A DNA stretch of 55,396 bases from Rubrivivax sp. (lineage in GTDB: Bacteria > Pseudomonadota > Gammaproteobacteria > Burkholderiales > Burkholderiaceae_C), in contig JAIXWM010000025.1 in the NCBI GenBank assembly GCA_027491255.1, forward strand, positions 1 through 55,396, in the 5' to 3' direction. Positions 46,577 through 55,210 of the stretch are shown in pieces. A program made the position numbers and the translations under genes. The notes under the pieces are model-generated. The model was not told the DNA's origin and did no database searches. It saw only the letters and a list, made by a program, of their open reading frames with translations. Position 1 is the first letter of the stretch. The number at the start of each line of letters is the position of its first letter.

Positions 46577-47524
46577 TCAGCGCTGGGCTGCGCGCCGGCT
46601 CACGCCCATGCGGCAGGCCAGGTCGAAGGCGTTGACCATCGCGCCCGGGTTGGCGCGGCCCTGGCCGGCGATGTCGTAGGCGGTGCCGTGGGCCGGCGTG
46701 GTGATCGGGATCGGCAGCCCGCCGTGCACCGTGACGCCGCGCTCGAAGCCCATCAGCTTCATCGCGATCTGGCCCTGGTCGTGGTACATGGTGACCACGC
46801 CGTCGTAGCCGCCGTCGGCGCGGATCGCGCGCACGAAGGCCGTGTCGGCCGGGAAGGGGCCGTCGGCCGCAAAGCCGCGCTGCGCGGCCAGGCGCACGCC
46901 GGGTTCGATGATGCGGCCTTCCTCGTCGCCGTAGTTGCCGTTGTCGCCGTTGTGCGGGTTCAGCCCGCACACCGCGATGCGCGGCTGCGCCTTGCCGGCG
47001 GCCACCAGCGCGCCGTGGATCATGCCGATCGCGTCGGCCACCTTGTCGGGCGCCAGCAGCGTGCTGACCTCGCGCAGCGCGACGTGCGAGGTCACGCGCG
47101 CCGTCCACAGCTTCTCGAGCACGTTGAGCTCGCCGCAGATGCCGTCGAAGCGCAGCAGTTCGGCGAACCAGCGCAGCTCGTCCTCCTGGTGCATGCCGCC
47201 GGCGCGCAGCGCGCCCTTGTTCAGCGGCGCGAAGCACAGCGCGTCGGCACCGCCCGACTGGGCCAGCCGGGCGCCGGCCTCCAGGCCCTGCAGCATGAAG
47301 CGGCCGTTGTCGGCCGTGGCCTGCGCGCGGGGGAAGGGCGGGGCGTCGAGCCCGGGCCAGTCGAGCCAGCGCACGCCTGCGGGCGCGTCGATCTGGCCGC
47401 GCTGTCCGATCAGCACGACCTCGGCCTTGGCCAGCGTGGCGGGATCGGCGAGCAGCTTGCCGACGAGCTCGGGGCCGATGCCGGCGGGGTCGCCGGTGAA
47501 CAGGGCGATGGTGGGTTGGGTCAT
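46577..47524 (-). CDS. PdxA-family (PdxA2-like) NAD-dependent dehydrogenase
   Basis: This 315-residue protein is homologous to 4-hydroxythreonine-4-phosphate dehydrogenase. GDPAGIGPEL at the N-terminus and metal-ligand histidines in MHQEDELRWF, RVTSHVALREV and GLNPHNGDNGNYGDEE are seen. In this context it is probably a catabolic PdxA2-type enzyme oxidising a phosphorylated C4 acid or a cyclic cis-diol acid rather than a vitamin B6 enzyme. The usual DUF1537 kinase partner of PdxA2 is absent here. The start may instead be the ATG at 47551, which overlaps the dctM stop as TGATG and adds nine residues. Confidence 0.85.
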   Translation of the reverse strand: MTQPTIALFTGDPAGIGPELVGKLLADPATLAKAEVVLIGQRGQIDAPAGVRWLDWPGLDAPPFPRAQATADNGRFMLQGLEAGARLAQSGGADALCFAPLNKGALRAGGMHQEDELRWFAELLRFDGICGELNVLEKLWTARVTSHVALREVSTLLAPDKVADAIGMIHGALVAAGKAQPRIAVCGLNPHNGDNGNYGDEEGRIIEPGVRLAAQRGFAADGPFPADTAFVRAIRADGGYDGVVTMYHDQGQIAMKLMGFERGVTVHGGLPIPITTPAHGTAYDIAGQGRANPGAMVNAFDLACRMGVSRRAAQR

Positions 47525-47550
47525 GGTGGGGTTTGGGGTCGGGGTATGCA

Positions 47551-48831
47551 TCAGCCCACGGCCAGCCTGGGCAGCCACAGCGTGACGGCAGGGAAGAAGG
47601 TGATCAGGGCCAGCGTGGCAACCAGCGGCAGGTAGTAGGGCACCATCTCGCGCAGCACGTCCTTCATCGGTACCTTGGCGATGTCGGCCACGAGGAACAG
47701 CGCCAGCCCCATCGGCGGGGTGACCAGACCGATCATCAGGTTGAAGACGACGACCATGCCCAGGTGCACCGGGTCGACACCGGCGGCCACCAGCGGCTTG
47801 GCGATGATGGGCGCGATGACCAGGATCGCGGTCGTGCTGTCGAGGAACATGCCCACCACCAGCAGCAGCAGGTTCGCCAGCAGCAGCAGCACCGTCGGGT
47901 CGGTCGAGATGGACAGCATCAGCTTCGTCATCGACTGCGGCACCTGCTCGACCGACAGCACCCAGCCGAACAGCGCGGCCACGGCGACGATGATCAGGAT
48001 CGCGGCCGAGGCGCGCAGCGTCTCGAGCCCCGCAGCCAGCAGGCCCTGCCAGGTCAGCTCGCGGTAGAACAGGGCGCTGACGGCCAGCGCGTAGGCCACG
48101 GTCACGGCGGCGATTTCGGTGGGCGTGAACCAGCCCGCCAGCATGCCGCCGATCAGGATGACCGGCGCCATCAGCGCCGGCAGCGCAGGCAGCAGGTCGG
48201 CCCACAGCCGCGCGAGGCTGGGCCAGCGCTCGGCCCGCGGGTAGCCGCGCCGCAGCGACAGCCAGGCCGTCATCGCCATCAGCGCGGCCACGCACAGCAG
48301 GCCGGGCAGGATCCCGCCCAGCAGCAACTGGATCACTGACACGCCGGTGATGGTGCCGTACAGGATCAGCGGGATGCTGGGCGGGAAGATCGGCCCGACG
48401 ATGGCAGAAGCCGAGGTGATGGCGCTGGCGAAGGCGGGCTTGAAGCCCTTGGACTTCATCGCGTCGATCTCGATGCGGCCGATGCCGCCGATGTCGGCCA
48501 GTGCCGAGCCCGACATGCCGGCGAAGACCAGGCTGCCGAAGATGTTGACCTGCGCCAGGCCGCCGGGCAGGCGGCCGACCGCGGTGTCGGCGAAACGGTA
48601 GATGTGGCGCGAGATGCCGGCGCTGTTCATCAGGCTGCCGACGAACAGGAACACCGGCACGGCCACCAGCGGAAAGGAGTCGAGCGCGTACAGCGCACGC
48701 TGCGCCATCATTTGCAGCGGCAGGTCGTTGACGAGCAGGTAGACGATGCTCGGCAGTCCGATGGCCAGCACCACCGGGAAGCCGAGCATGAACAGCACGA
48801 GGAAGCCGAGGATGACGAGGAAGCCGCTCAT
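47551..48831 (-). CDS. dctM: TRAP transporter large permease, DctM family
   Basis: This 426-residue membrane protein has the typical GGLAQVNIFGSLVFAGMSGSALAD region, FPPSIPLILYG and TPPMGLALFLVADIAK. It lies 12 bp after dctQ and is coupled to the pdxA-like gene by TGATG when the longer start is used. With DctP and DctQ upstream it forms a complete second TRAP importer, with low similarity to the one at 2606-5587. Confidence 0.95.
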   Translation of the reverse strand: MSGFLVILGFLVLFMLGFPVVLAIGLPSIVYLLVNDLPLQMMAQRALYALDSFPLVAVPVFLFVGSLMNSAGISRHIYRFADTAVGRLPGGLAQVNIFGSLVFAGMSGSALADIGGIGRIEIDAMKSKGFKPAFASAITSASAIVGPIFPPSIPLILYGTITGVSVIQLLLGGILPGLLCVAALMAMTAWLSLRRGYPRAERWPSLARLWADLLPALPALMAPVILIGGMLAGWFTPTEIAAVTVAYALAVSALFYRELTWQGLLAAGLETLRASAAILIIVAVAALFGWVLSVEQVPQSMTKLMLSISTDPTVLLLLANLLLLVVGMFLDSTTAILVIAPIIAKPLVAAGVDPVHLGMVVVFNLMIGLVTPPMGLALFLVADIAKVPMKDVLREMVPYYLPLVATLALITFFPAVTLWLPRLAVG

Positions 48832-48843
48832 GGTCGAATGTCC

Positions 48844-49326
48844 TCAGGCCAGACTCGTGTGCTTGTCGTCGGCGCGCCGCTGGCGCAGCGTGCGCAGCAG
48901 TTCGGCGGCGCTCTCCAGCGTCAGCAGCGTCATGCCGACCGTCATCGGACCCATGAAGAGCCAGTACGGCATCTCCAGCGTGGCGGTCTGGTTGTCCAGG
49001 TTGGCGAGGATGGACACCACCGAGGCCACGGCCATCAGGCCGAACATGGCCACCGCGCACAGGTCGATCAGGACCTGCAGCGCGAAGCGGACGCGCGGCG
49101 GCAGCATGGCCTTGAACTCCTCCATCCGGATCTGCCCGCCGGCGTGCGTGACGTGCGCCGCGCCCAGCAGCGTCAGCGCGATCAGGAAGTAGCGCGCCAG
49201 TTCCTCGGCGCCGGCCATCGGGACATCGAAGACCCCGCGCATCACGATCTGCAGGCTGGGCGTGGCGATGAGTGCTGCCAGCAGCAGCAGGCAGATCGCG
49301 ACCAGAGTGCGGCGCAGGGTCTTCAT
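48844..49326 (-). CDS. dctQ: TRAP transporter small permease, DctQ family
   Basis: This is a 160-residue protein with four hydrophobic segments and the conserved AEELARYFLIALTLLGAAHVTHAGGQIRMEEF region, recognised by AEELARYFLIAL and GGQIRMEEF. It lies between dctP (28 bp upstream) and dctM (12 bp downstream). It is of normal length, without the charged tail seen in the first DctQ. Confidence 0.92.
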   Translation of the reverse strand: MKTLRRTLVAICLLLLAALIATPSLQIVMRGVFDVPMAGAEELARYFLIALTLLGAAHVTHAGGQIRMEEFKAMLPPRVRFALQVLIDLCAVAMFGLMAVASVVSILANLDNQTATLEMPYWLFMGPMTVGMTLLTLESAAELLRTLRQRRADDKHTSLA

Positions 49327-49354
49327 GGGGCAGGTCCGGGCTGAGAACGCGCGC

Positions 49355-50347
49355 TTACCTGACGGCCTGGATCTGCTGGATCAACTGCGTCCACTCCGGG
49401 AAGTCCTTCAGCACCTGGGCGTTGACCGACTGGCGGAAGGCGCCGAGGTTCAGCCCGTCCTTCTCGGCGATGAAGGTCATGCCGCGGGCCTCGAGGTCGC
49501 GGCGGTAGCGATCGGCGCTCTCGCGATCCCAGTCCAGCGTCTTCTGGCCGACCTCGGCCATCGTGTCCTCGATGATCTTGCGGTCGGCCGCGGGGATGCC
49601 TTGCCAGATGCGCTCGTTGACGAAGACCGACAGCACCGACTGCATGTGACCGGTGAGCATGACGAACTTCTGCACCTCATGCAGCTTGAGGTTGAAGATG
49701 TTGGGCAGGGGGTTCTCCTGGCCGACGACGAGCCCGGTGGCCAGTGCGGTGGCCAGTTCCGACACCTCCACCGGCGTGGCCACGGCGCCCATGCCGGTGA
49801 TCATCGACGACCACAGCTTGACCGGTACGCCGCGGTACTTCTTGCCGCGCATGTCGGCCGGGCTCAGCACCTTTTCCTTGGAGGTCAGGTGGCGCGTGCC
49901 CTGGAAGAAGCTGCCGACGATGCGCATGCCGCCCTTCTGCACCAGCTCGGCGTTGATGGCCTTCAGCGCGTCCGAGCTGCGTGGATCCGTGGCGCGCAGC
50001 GCGTGGCCGGGGTCGCGGTAGATGAAGGGGGCGTTGAAGACGGCGGTGTTGGGCAGGATCTTGCCCAGTGAGGCGAAGTCGTGGTGGCCCATCGCGATGG
50101 CGCCGGCCTTGATGCCGTCGACCATCTCGCCCACGCCGCCGAGCTGCGAGTTGGCGAAGACCTGGATCTCCACGCGCCCGTTGGTGCGCTCCTTCACCAG
50201 CTTGGCCACCTCGTCGGCGTAGATCGTCTGCGGCGCGTTGGCCACGCCGACGTGGGCATAGCGCAGCTTCACCTGCGCCTGCGCGGCGCCTGCGGCCAGC
50301 AGCGCGGCGGCGGCTGCGGCCAGGGTCAGGGTCTTGAACAGCTTCAC
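49355..50347 (-). CDS. dctP: TRAP transporter substrate-binding protein, DctP family
   Basis: This 330-residue periplasmic protein has a 24-residue signal peptide (ending AAGAAQAQ) and the DctP fold. Conserved features are QVFANSQLGGVGEMVDGIKAG (read as NSQLGGVGEM), the substrate-carboxylate arginine region ADMRGKKYRGVPVKLW, and NPLPNIFNLKLHEVQKF. AGGAGA lies just upstream of the start. It supplies substrate to the DctQM pair downstream; linked enzymes suggest a hydroxy or sugar acid (inference). Confidence 0.93.
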   Translation of the reverse strand: MKLFKTLTLAAAAAALLAAGAAQAQVKLRYAHVGVANAPQTIYADEVAKLVKERTNGRVEIQVFANSQLGGVGEMVDGIKAGAIAMGHHDFASLGKILPNTAVFNAPFIYRDPGHALRATDPRSSDALKAINAELVQKGGMRIVGSFFQGTRHLTSKEKVLSPADMRGKKYRGVPVKLWSSMITGMGAVATPVEVSELATALATGLVVGQENPLPNIFNLKLHEVQKFVMLTGHMQSVLSVFVNERIWQGIPAADRKIIEDTMAEVGQKTLDWDRESADRYRRDLEARGMTFIAEKDGLNLGAFRQSVNAQVLKDFPEWTQLIQQIQAVR

Positions 50348-50389
50348 GGGAGTCTCCTTCTGTTTCAGGGGTGGGGGAGGGTGGTGCGC

Positions 50390-51313
50390 TCAGTGGCGCG
50401 GCTGGGCCGGCGCCTCGTAGAGCTTCAGCAGCGCCGCAGTGTCGAGTTCCTGGTGGCCCAGCCGGGCCAGCATGCGGTACAGGGTCTGCGCCTGCGCCGT
50501 CATCGGCGTGGGCACCTGGAGCTCCTTGGTCCAGGCCAGCACCATGTCCAGGTCCTTCAGCAACTGGCGCGCGTAGCCGCGAGGGGCGAAATCGCGCGTG
50601 CGCATCCGGGGGTAGAGCTGCTGGAACAGCACGCCGTCGGCATGGCCGCCGGCCAGCGCCTGCGGCACGAGGTCGGCCTCGATGCCGGCGGCCTCGGCAG
50701 CGGCGGTGAGTTCGGCCACGGTGGCGTGCAGACACCCCACCATCAGCTGGTTCAGCATCTTGGCCACCAGCCCGCTGCCGGGCGGGCCGAGCACGGTGAA
50801 GCGCGCGGCCACGTCGCGCATCAGCGGTTCGACCGCCGGGAGATCCTCGGGGGCGGCGCCGGCCATCACCGTCAGCGTGCCGGTGCCGGCGGCCGCCGGC
50901 CCGCCCGAGACCGGCGCATCGACCCAGCCGCAGCCGCGCTCCCGGCGCAGGCGCTCGGCCAGGCGGCGCCCGGTGTCCACGCGGATGGTGGAGAAATCGA
51001 CCACGCACTGCGGCGGCTGCAGCACGGCTGCGATGCCCTCGGGACCGAAGACCACGTCCTCGACAGCCTCGGTGGTGGGCAGGTTCAGCATCACCAGGCC
51101 GCAGCCCTGCACGGCGCTGCGCGCGCTGTCATGTGGCACGACACCGTGGGTGGCCGCCTGGTCCAGCGCCTGGGGCCGGATGTCGTGGCCGTGCACCTGC
51201 CAGCCGCGGGCCCGCAGGTGCCGGCTCATCGGCCCGCCCATCAGGCCCAGGCCGATGTAGGCCAGGCGCGGGCGCGGGCTGGTCATGCCTGGGTTGGCGG
51301 GTGTGGTGCTCAC
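50390..51313 (-). CDS. 3-hydroxyisobutyrate-dehydrogenase-family oxidoreductase
   Basis: This 307-residue beta-hydroxyacid dehydrogenase has the Rossmann motif GLGLMGGPMSRHL, the substrate motif DAPVSGGPAAAGTGTLTVMAG (read as DAPVSGGPAAAGTG) and the catalytic lysine region GLVAKMLNQLMVG. Relatives act on 3-hydroxyisobutyrate, tartronate semialdehyde, or 4-carbon sugar acids (LtnD type); the last is consistent with the PdxA2-like neighbour. The GTG at 51313 overlaps the upstream stop as GTGA; an ATG at 51286 gives a more usual 298 residues. Confidence 0.9.
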   Translation of the reverse strand: MSTTPANPGMTSPRPRLAYIGLGLMGGPMSRHLRARGWQVHGHDIRPQALDQAATHGVVPHDSARSAVQGCGLVMLNLPTTEAVEDVVFGPEGIAAVLQPPQCVVDFSTIRVDTGRRLAERLRRERGCGWVDAPVSGGPAAAGTGTLTVMAGAAPEDLPAVEPLMRDVAARFTVLGPPGSGLVAKMLNQLMVGCLHATVAELTAAAEAAGIEADLVPQALAGGHADGVLFQQLYPRMRTRDFAPRGYARQLLKDLDMVLAWTKELQVPTPMTAQAQTLYRMLARLGHQELDTAALLKLYEAPAQPRH

Positions 51314-52242
51314 GGCGCCAAGCCCATCGCGTAGTGGCCGATCGCGTTGCGGCGGAACAGCGCATCCTGCTCGTCGGGGCTCAGGTCGGCGACGATGGCC
51401 TCGAAGCCGCCGAAGATCTCGTCGAAGCTGCCGCACAGGCCGTCGACCGGAAAGTTGCTCGCGAACATGCAGCGTGGCACGCCGAACAACTCGATCAGCG
51501 TCAGCACGACGGTGCGGTTGGCCTCGGCTGTCCACGCCCGCCCGGGCACACCGATCCCCGAGATCTTGACGCACACATTGGGGCAGGCGGCGACTTGCGC
51601 CATCGCTGTCCGCCAGCCGGTCAGGCCGGCCTCGCTGCGGTCGGCGGGCAGGCCGGCGTGGTTGATGACGATCGCGGTGCCCGGGTGGTCGCGCGCCAGC
51701 CGCGCGGCTTCGTGCATGTGCCACCAGGGCGTCTGCAGGTCGAAGCGCAGCCCCAGCGGCGCCAGGCGGGCGAAGCCGGCGCGCCAGGCTTTGTCCTCCA
51801 TGCCGCCGGGCGCGGCGTTGCCCGGGGCCGGGTGGGCGCGCGGCTTGTGGCGGATGCTGCGCACGAAGGGGAAGGCGGCCTGCCACTCCAGCAGGGGAGC
51901 GGCGTCGGGCGCATCGAGCCGGGCGTGGGCCACGGCCACGGTGGGCAGGCCGGTCTGCGCGACCAACTCCGCCACATAGTGCATCTCGCCGCGCGGGTCG
52001 GCCGGGTCCCACTCGGTCTCCACGTAGACCGTGCCCTGCACCGCGTAGCCGGCGGCGTCGGCCAGGTAGTCGGCCTTCAGGTAGTTGCGGCGCAGCGTGC
52101 GGTAGTCGCCGTAGCGGAAGGCGATCGGCGGCTCGTCGCACAGCCAGGGGTGGCGGTTGCGGCCCAGATCCCAGAAATGGTGGTGCGCGTCGACGATGCG
52201 GCGCCGCACGGGGGTTGGGGAGGGCTTGACGGAGGCGGACAC
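51310..52242 (-). CDS. Amidohydrolase-2 family lactonase-like hydrolase
   Basis: This 310-residue TIM-barrel metal-dependent hydrolase is of the L-fuconolactonase / 2-pyrone-4,6-dicarboxylate lactonase group. The N-terminal metal motif is VDAHHHFWDL; later ligands are in VINHAGLP and the catalytic Asp region MFASNFPVDGL. It probably hydrolyses a lactone formed from an imported sugar or hydroxy acid. It is the first gene of the leftward operon, divergent from the GntR regulator, with a palindrome between them. Confidence 0.9.
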   Translation of the reverse strand: MSASVKPSPTPVRRRIVDAHHHFWDLGRNRHPWLCDEPPIAFRYGDYRTLRRNYLKADYLADAAGYAVQGTVYVETEWDPADPRGEMHYVAELVAQTGLPTVAVAHARLDAPDAAPLLEWQAAFPFVRSIRHKPRAHPAPGNAAPGGMEDKAWRAGFARLAPLGLRFDLQTPWWHMHEAARLARDHPGTAIVINHAGLPADRSEAGLTGWRTAMAQVAACPNVCVKISGIGVPGRAWTAEANRTVVLTLIELFGVPRCMFASNFPVDGLCGSFDEIFGGFEAIVADLSPDEQDALFRRNAIGHYAMGLAP

Positions 52243-52317
52243 GGCGCGTGCAGGGCGGGGTGCAGGGAGATCCGGGATGCCCAGGAGGACGGAGAGCAGC
52301 CGCAGGATCTGATTGCC

Positions 52318-52335
52318 AATTCGTAATTACGCATT
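52318..52335. promoter_or_regulatory. AT-rich palindrome, probable GntR/FCD operator
   Basis: AATTCGTAATTACGCATT contains the perfect palindrome CGTAATTACG (52322-52331), extended on both sides by AAT/ATT with one mismatch. It is markedly AT-rich against its surroundings and lies in the 123-bp gap between the divergent amidohydrolase and GntR genes. FadR/FCD-type regulators usually bind short palindromes at such positions. Confidence 0.65.
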
Positions 52336-52365
52336 AGGATAGCGACAACGCGCGTCCCGCCGATC

Positions 52366-53142
52366 GTGGTTTTCCCGCCCATGCCCCCGCCTGTCGCTTC
52401 GCTGGACGATGCCGAAGGCACTGCCGCCGGTGTGCCTGCGGGCACTTCTGCGTCGGCGTCGGCGCTGCTCGACATCCCCATCGCCCGGCCCGCGCTGCAC
52501 GACGAGGTGACCGCGCGCCTGCGCGACCTGATCGTCGAGAACCGCATCCAGCCCGGCGAGCGCGTGCCCGAGCTCGAGATCGCGGCCCGGCTCGGCGTGT
52601 CGCGCACGCCGATCCGCGAGGCGCTGAAGGTGCTGGCCGCCGAGGGTCTGGTGGAGATGCAGCCCCTGCGCGGCGCCATCGTCAGGGGCTTCAGCGCGAA
52701 GGACGCCCAGGACATGCTGCGCGTGATCGCGCTGCTCGAGGAATTCGCCGGGCGCGAGGCCTGCGGCGCGCCAGCCGCCGACATCGCGGCGGTGCAGGCC
52801 CTGCACGAACGCATGCGCGAGCACCACCGCCGGCGCGAGCGCCAGCCCTACTTCGCGCTGAACCAGCAGATCCACCAGGCCATCGTCGCGCTGGCGCGCA
52901 ACGAGACGCTGTCGGCCATGCACGCGCAGCTCGGCCAGCGCATGCGCCGCATCCGCTACGTGGGCAACAGCGAGCCCGCGAACTGGGACGCCGCGATGGC
53001 CGAGCACGAGGCCATGATGCAGGCGCTGGCCGCGCGCGACGCCGACGCGATGGCCGCGGCGATGCGCGCCCACCTGCTGAACACCTGGCCGCGCATCGAG
53101 CAGGTCGCGCAGCCAGGCGCAGCGGTGGGCGACGCTTACTGA
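52366..53142 (+). CDS. GntR-family transcriptional regulator, FCD subfamily
   Basis: This 258-residue regulator has a winged helix-turn-helix (VPELEIAARLGVSRTPIREALKVL, seen as ELEIAARLGVSR and TPIREALKVL) at about residues 67-92. An all-helical FCD ligand domain follows, with the metal-ligand-type histidine in LNQQIHQAIV and later EHEAMM and RAHL. The start is uncertain (GTG 52366 or ATG 52381) and about 40 leader residues are low-complexity. It is divergent from the lactonase-dehydrogenase-TRAP operon, which it probably controls in response to an acid. Confidence 0.92.
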   Translation: MVFPPMPPPVASLDDAEGTAAGVPAGTSASASALLDIPIARPALHDEVTARLRDLIVENRIQPGERVPELEIAARLGVSRTPIREALKVLAAEGLVEMQPLRGAIVRGFSAKDAQDMLRVIALLEEFAGREACGAPAADIAAVQALHERMREHHRRRERQPYFALNQQIHQAIVALARNETLSAMHAQLGQRMRRIRYVGNSEPANWDAAMAEHEAMMQALAARDADAMAAAMRAHLLNTWPRIEQVAQPGAAVGDAY

Positions 53143-53233
53143 CGCTGATTCGCGCCCGCGGATCTCATGCCGTTCGGGCCGAGCCCGCCCAAGCCCTTCA
53201 CCTGCCCGCCTGAGAGACGGCGGCGGAGGCCGC

Positions 53234-54214
53234 CTACTCCACCTTGCCGATGCGCTTCACGGCTTCGGCCATGGCCTTGGCGTCGGTGTCCCAGTAGGTC
53301 TGGAACTCGGGCGCGTCGAGGTACTCGATCGGGCTGCCGGCCTTGGTGATCGTCTGCACCACGGTCGGATCGGCAGCAGCCTTGCGGGCGGCCTCGCGCA
53401 GGCGCTGGATGATGGGCTCGGGCGTGCCGGCGGGCACGAACAGGCCCGACCACTGCGCGAACTGCACCGGCTGCCCCAGCTGGCGCAGGCTCGGCACCTC
53501 GGGCAGCGCGACCAGGGACTTGTCGCCCCAGTGCGCCAGCGCCCGCAGCTTGCCGGCGCGGATGTGCTGGGCCACGCTGGCCGGGCCGCTGGCCACGGCG
53601 TCGATCTGCCCTCCCAGCAGCGCCAGCACCGCCGGCCCGGCGCCGGTGAAGGGCACGTGGGTCATCGGGAAGCCGGCGCTGGCCTTGAGCATCTCCATCG
53701 GCACGTGCATCGTGCCGTAGTTGCCCGAGCTGCCGTAGTTGTAGCCACCGGCCTTCTTCTTCGCGTCGGCCACGAAATCGGCCAGCGTCTTCCAGGGCGT
53801 GTCGGCACGCACGACGAGCACGGTCGGGTCGGCGGTGAAGCGCGCGATCGGGCGGAACTGGTTCAGCGTGAAGGCCGGCCGGCGTGCGAACAGCAGGTCG
53901 GCCTCGGGCAGGATGGAGATCGACGACAGCGTCATCAGCAGCGTGTAGCCGTCGGCCGGCGCGCGCGCCGCCGCGGCCATGCCCAGGCCGCCGCCGGCGC
54001 CGGCGCGGTTCTCGACGACGACGGTGGCCTTCAGCTCGCGCGCCAAGGCCTCGGCCACGGGCCGGCCCACGGTGTCGGCCACGCCGCCGGGCGGGAAGGG
54101 CACGATCATCGTGATGGGCTTGCCCTCGGGCCAGGCGGCCTGGGCCAGCGCGCCCAGCGGGCTGGCGAGCGCGGCACCGGCCAGGCCGGCTTGCAGCAGT
54201 TCACGGCGTTGCAT
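53234..54214 (-). CDS. Bug/TctC-family tripartite tricarboxylate binding protein
   Basis: This 326-residue periplasmic protein has a 24-residue signal peptide with an RR near the start (MQRRELLQAGLAGAALASPLGALAQ), so Tat export is possible although the motif is not the full consensus. TctC-fold hallmarks are KPITMIVPFPPGGVADTVGRP (read as ITMIVPFPPGGVAD), ENRAGAGGGLGMA and GSSGNYGTMHV. It follows the FAH-family gene on the minus strand and, like the other Bug protein, has no linked membrane genes. Confidence 0.93.
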   Translation of the reverse strand: MQRRELLQAGLAGAALASPLGALAQAAWPEGKPITMIVPFPPGGVADTVGRPVAEALARELKATVVVENRAGAGGGLGMAAAARAPADGYTLLMTLSSISILPEADLLFARRPAFTLNQFRPIARFTADPTVLVVRADTPWKTLADFVADAKKKAGGYNYGSSGNYGTMHVPMEMLKASAGFPMTHVPFTGAGPAVLALLGGQIDAVASGPASVAQHIRAGKLRALAHWGDKSLVALPEVPSLRQLGQPVQFAQWSGLFVPAGTPEPIIQRLREAARKAAADPTVVQTITKAGSPIEYLDAPEFQTYWDTDAKAMAEAVKRIGKVE

Positions 54215-54331
54215 CGTGGGTTCTCCTCGAAGTGTGATGGATGGATGGCGGGCGGTGGGTCGAGGGCGCCGGGCAGCGCCGGCACCCGGCGAGAGACTGG
54301 AAGGGAGGCCGGACAGGAGGCCTGCCGCCCT

Positions 54332-55210
54332 TCAGGCGTCGATCACGGGGTTCTCCAGCACCCCGATGCCGTCGATCTCGATGCGCACGGTGTCGCCGTG
54401 GCGCAGCCACACCGGCGGGTTCAGGCCCATGCCCACACCGGCCGGCGTGCCGGTGGCGATCACGTCGCCGGGCAGCAGCGTGATGCCGCGCGAGCAGGTC
54501 TCGATCAGTGTGGGCAGGTCGAAGATCAGGTCGGGCGTGCGCGCGTCCTGGCGCAGTTCGCCGTTGACCCAGCAGCGCACCCGGGTGTCGGTGCCGTCCA
54601 GCTCGTCGGCGGTGACGATCCACGGCCCCATCGGGCAGAAGGTGTCGAAGCTCTTGCCCAGGTCCCACTGCTGGTGGCGCATCTGCACGTCGCGCGCGGT
54701 GACGTCGTTGACGATGGTGTAGCCCCAGACGTGCGACATCGCCTCGGCGCGGCCGATGTTGCGCCCGCCGCGGCCGATGACCACCGCCAGCTCGGCCTCG
54801 TAGTCGATCTGCGTCGACACCGCCGCGCCGGGCAGCCGCACCGGTGCGCCGGGGGCGATCACGCACTCGGGCACCTTGGTGAAGACGATGGGCCAGGCCT
54901 GCGGGTCGGCGTTGCTGTTCTTGAACACGGTCTCGCGCAACTCCTTCGCGTGGGCGTGGTAGTTGCGCCCGACGCACCAGACGTTGCGCCGCGGCCGCGG
55001 GATCGGCGCCTCGAGCCGCACCTCGGCCAGCGGCAGCGCAGGCCCGGCGGCCGGCGGCAGCGCCCGGCCGACGCTGGCCAGGTCGACGACGGCCAGCGCG
55101 CCGCGCGCGGCCTCCTCGGCGGTGAAGGCGAGCGGGGTGACCGACGAGCCGTCGGCGGCGACCAGGCCGACCTGTCGGCGGCCCTGGTGCTGGAAGGTGG
55201 CGATGCGCAT
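54332..55210 (-). CDS. Fumarylacetoacetate hydrolase family protein
   Basis: This 292-residue FAH-superfamily enzyme has the metal-binding pattern E-x-E with a later Asp: IDYEAELAVVIG followed by GYTIVNDVTARDVQ. VGRNYHAHAKE and the C-terminal GDVIATGTPAGVGMG are also diagnostic. Members hydrolyse acylpyruvates, decarboxylate oxaloacetate or hydrate 2-oxo-pent-4-enoates; ureidoglycolate-lyase-like and sugar-acid dehydratase relatives also exist. Placement with Bug and GntR genes points to acid catabolism. Confidence 0.92.
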   Translation of the reverse strand: MRIATFQHQGRRQVGLVAADGSSVTPLAFTAEEAARGALAVVDLASVGRALPPAAGPALPLAEVRLEAPIPRPRRNVWCVGRNYHAHAKELRETVFKNSNADPQAWPIVFTKVPECVIAPGAPVRLPGAAVSTQIDYEAELAVVIGRGGRNIGRAEAMSHVWGYTIVNDVTARDVQMRHQQWDLGKSFDTFCPMGPWIVTADELDGTDTRVRCWVNGELRQDARTPDLIFDLPTLIETCSRGITLLPGDVIATGTPAGVGMGLNPPVWLRHGDTVRIEIDGIGVLENPVIDA

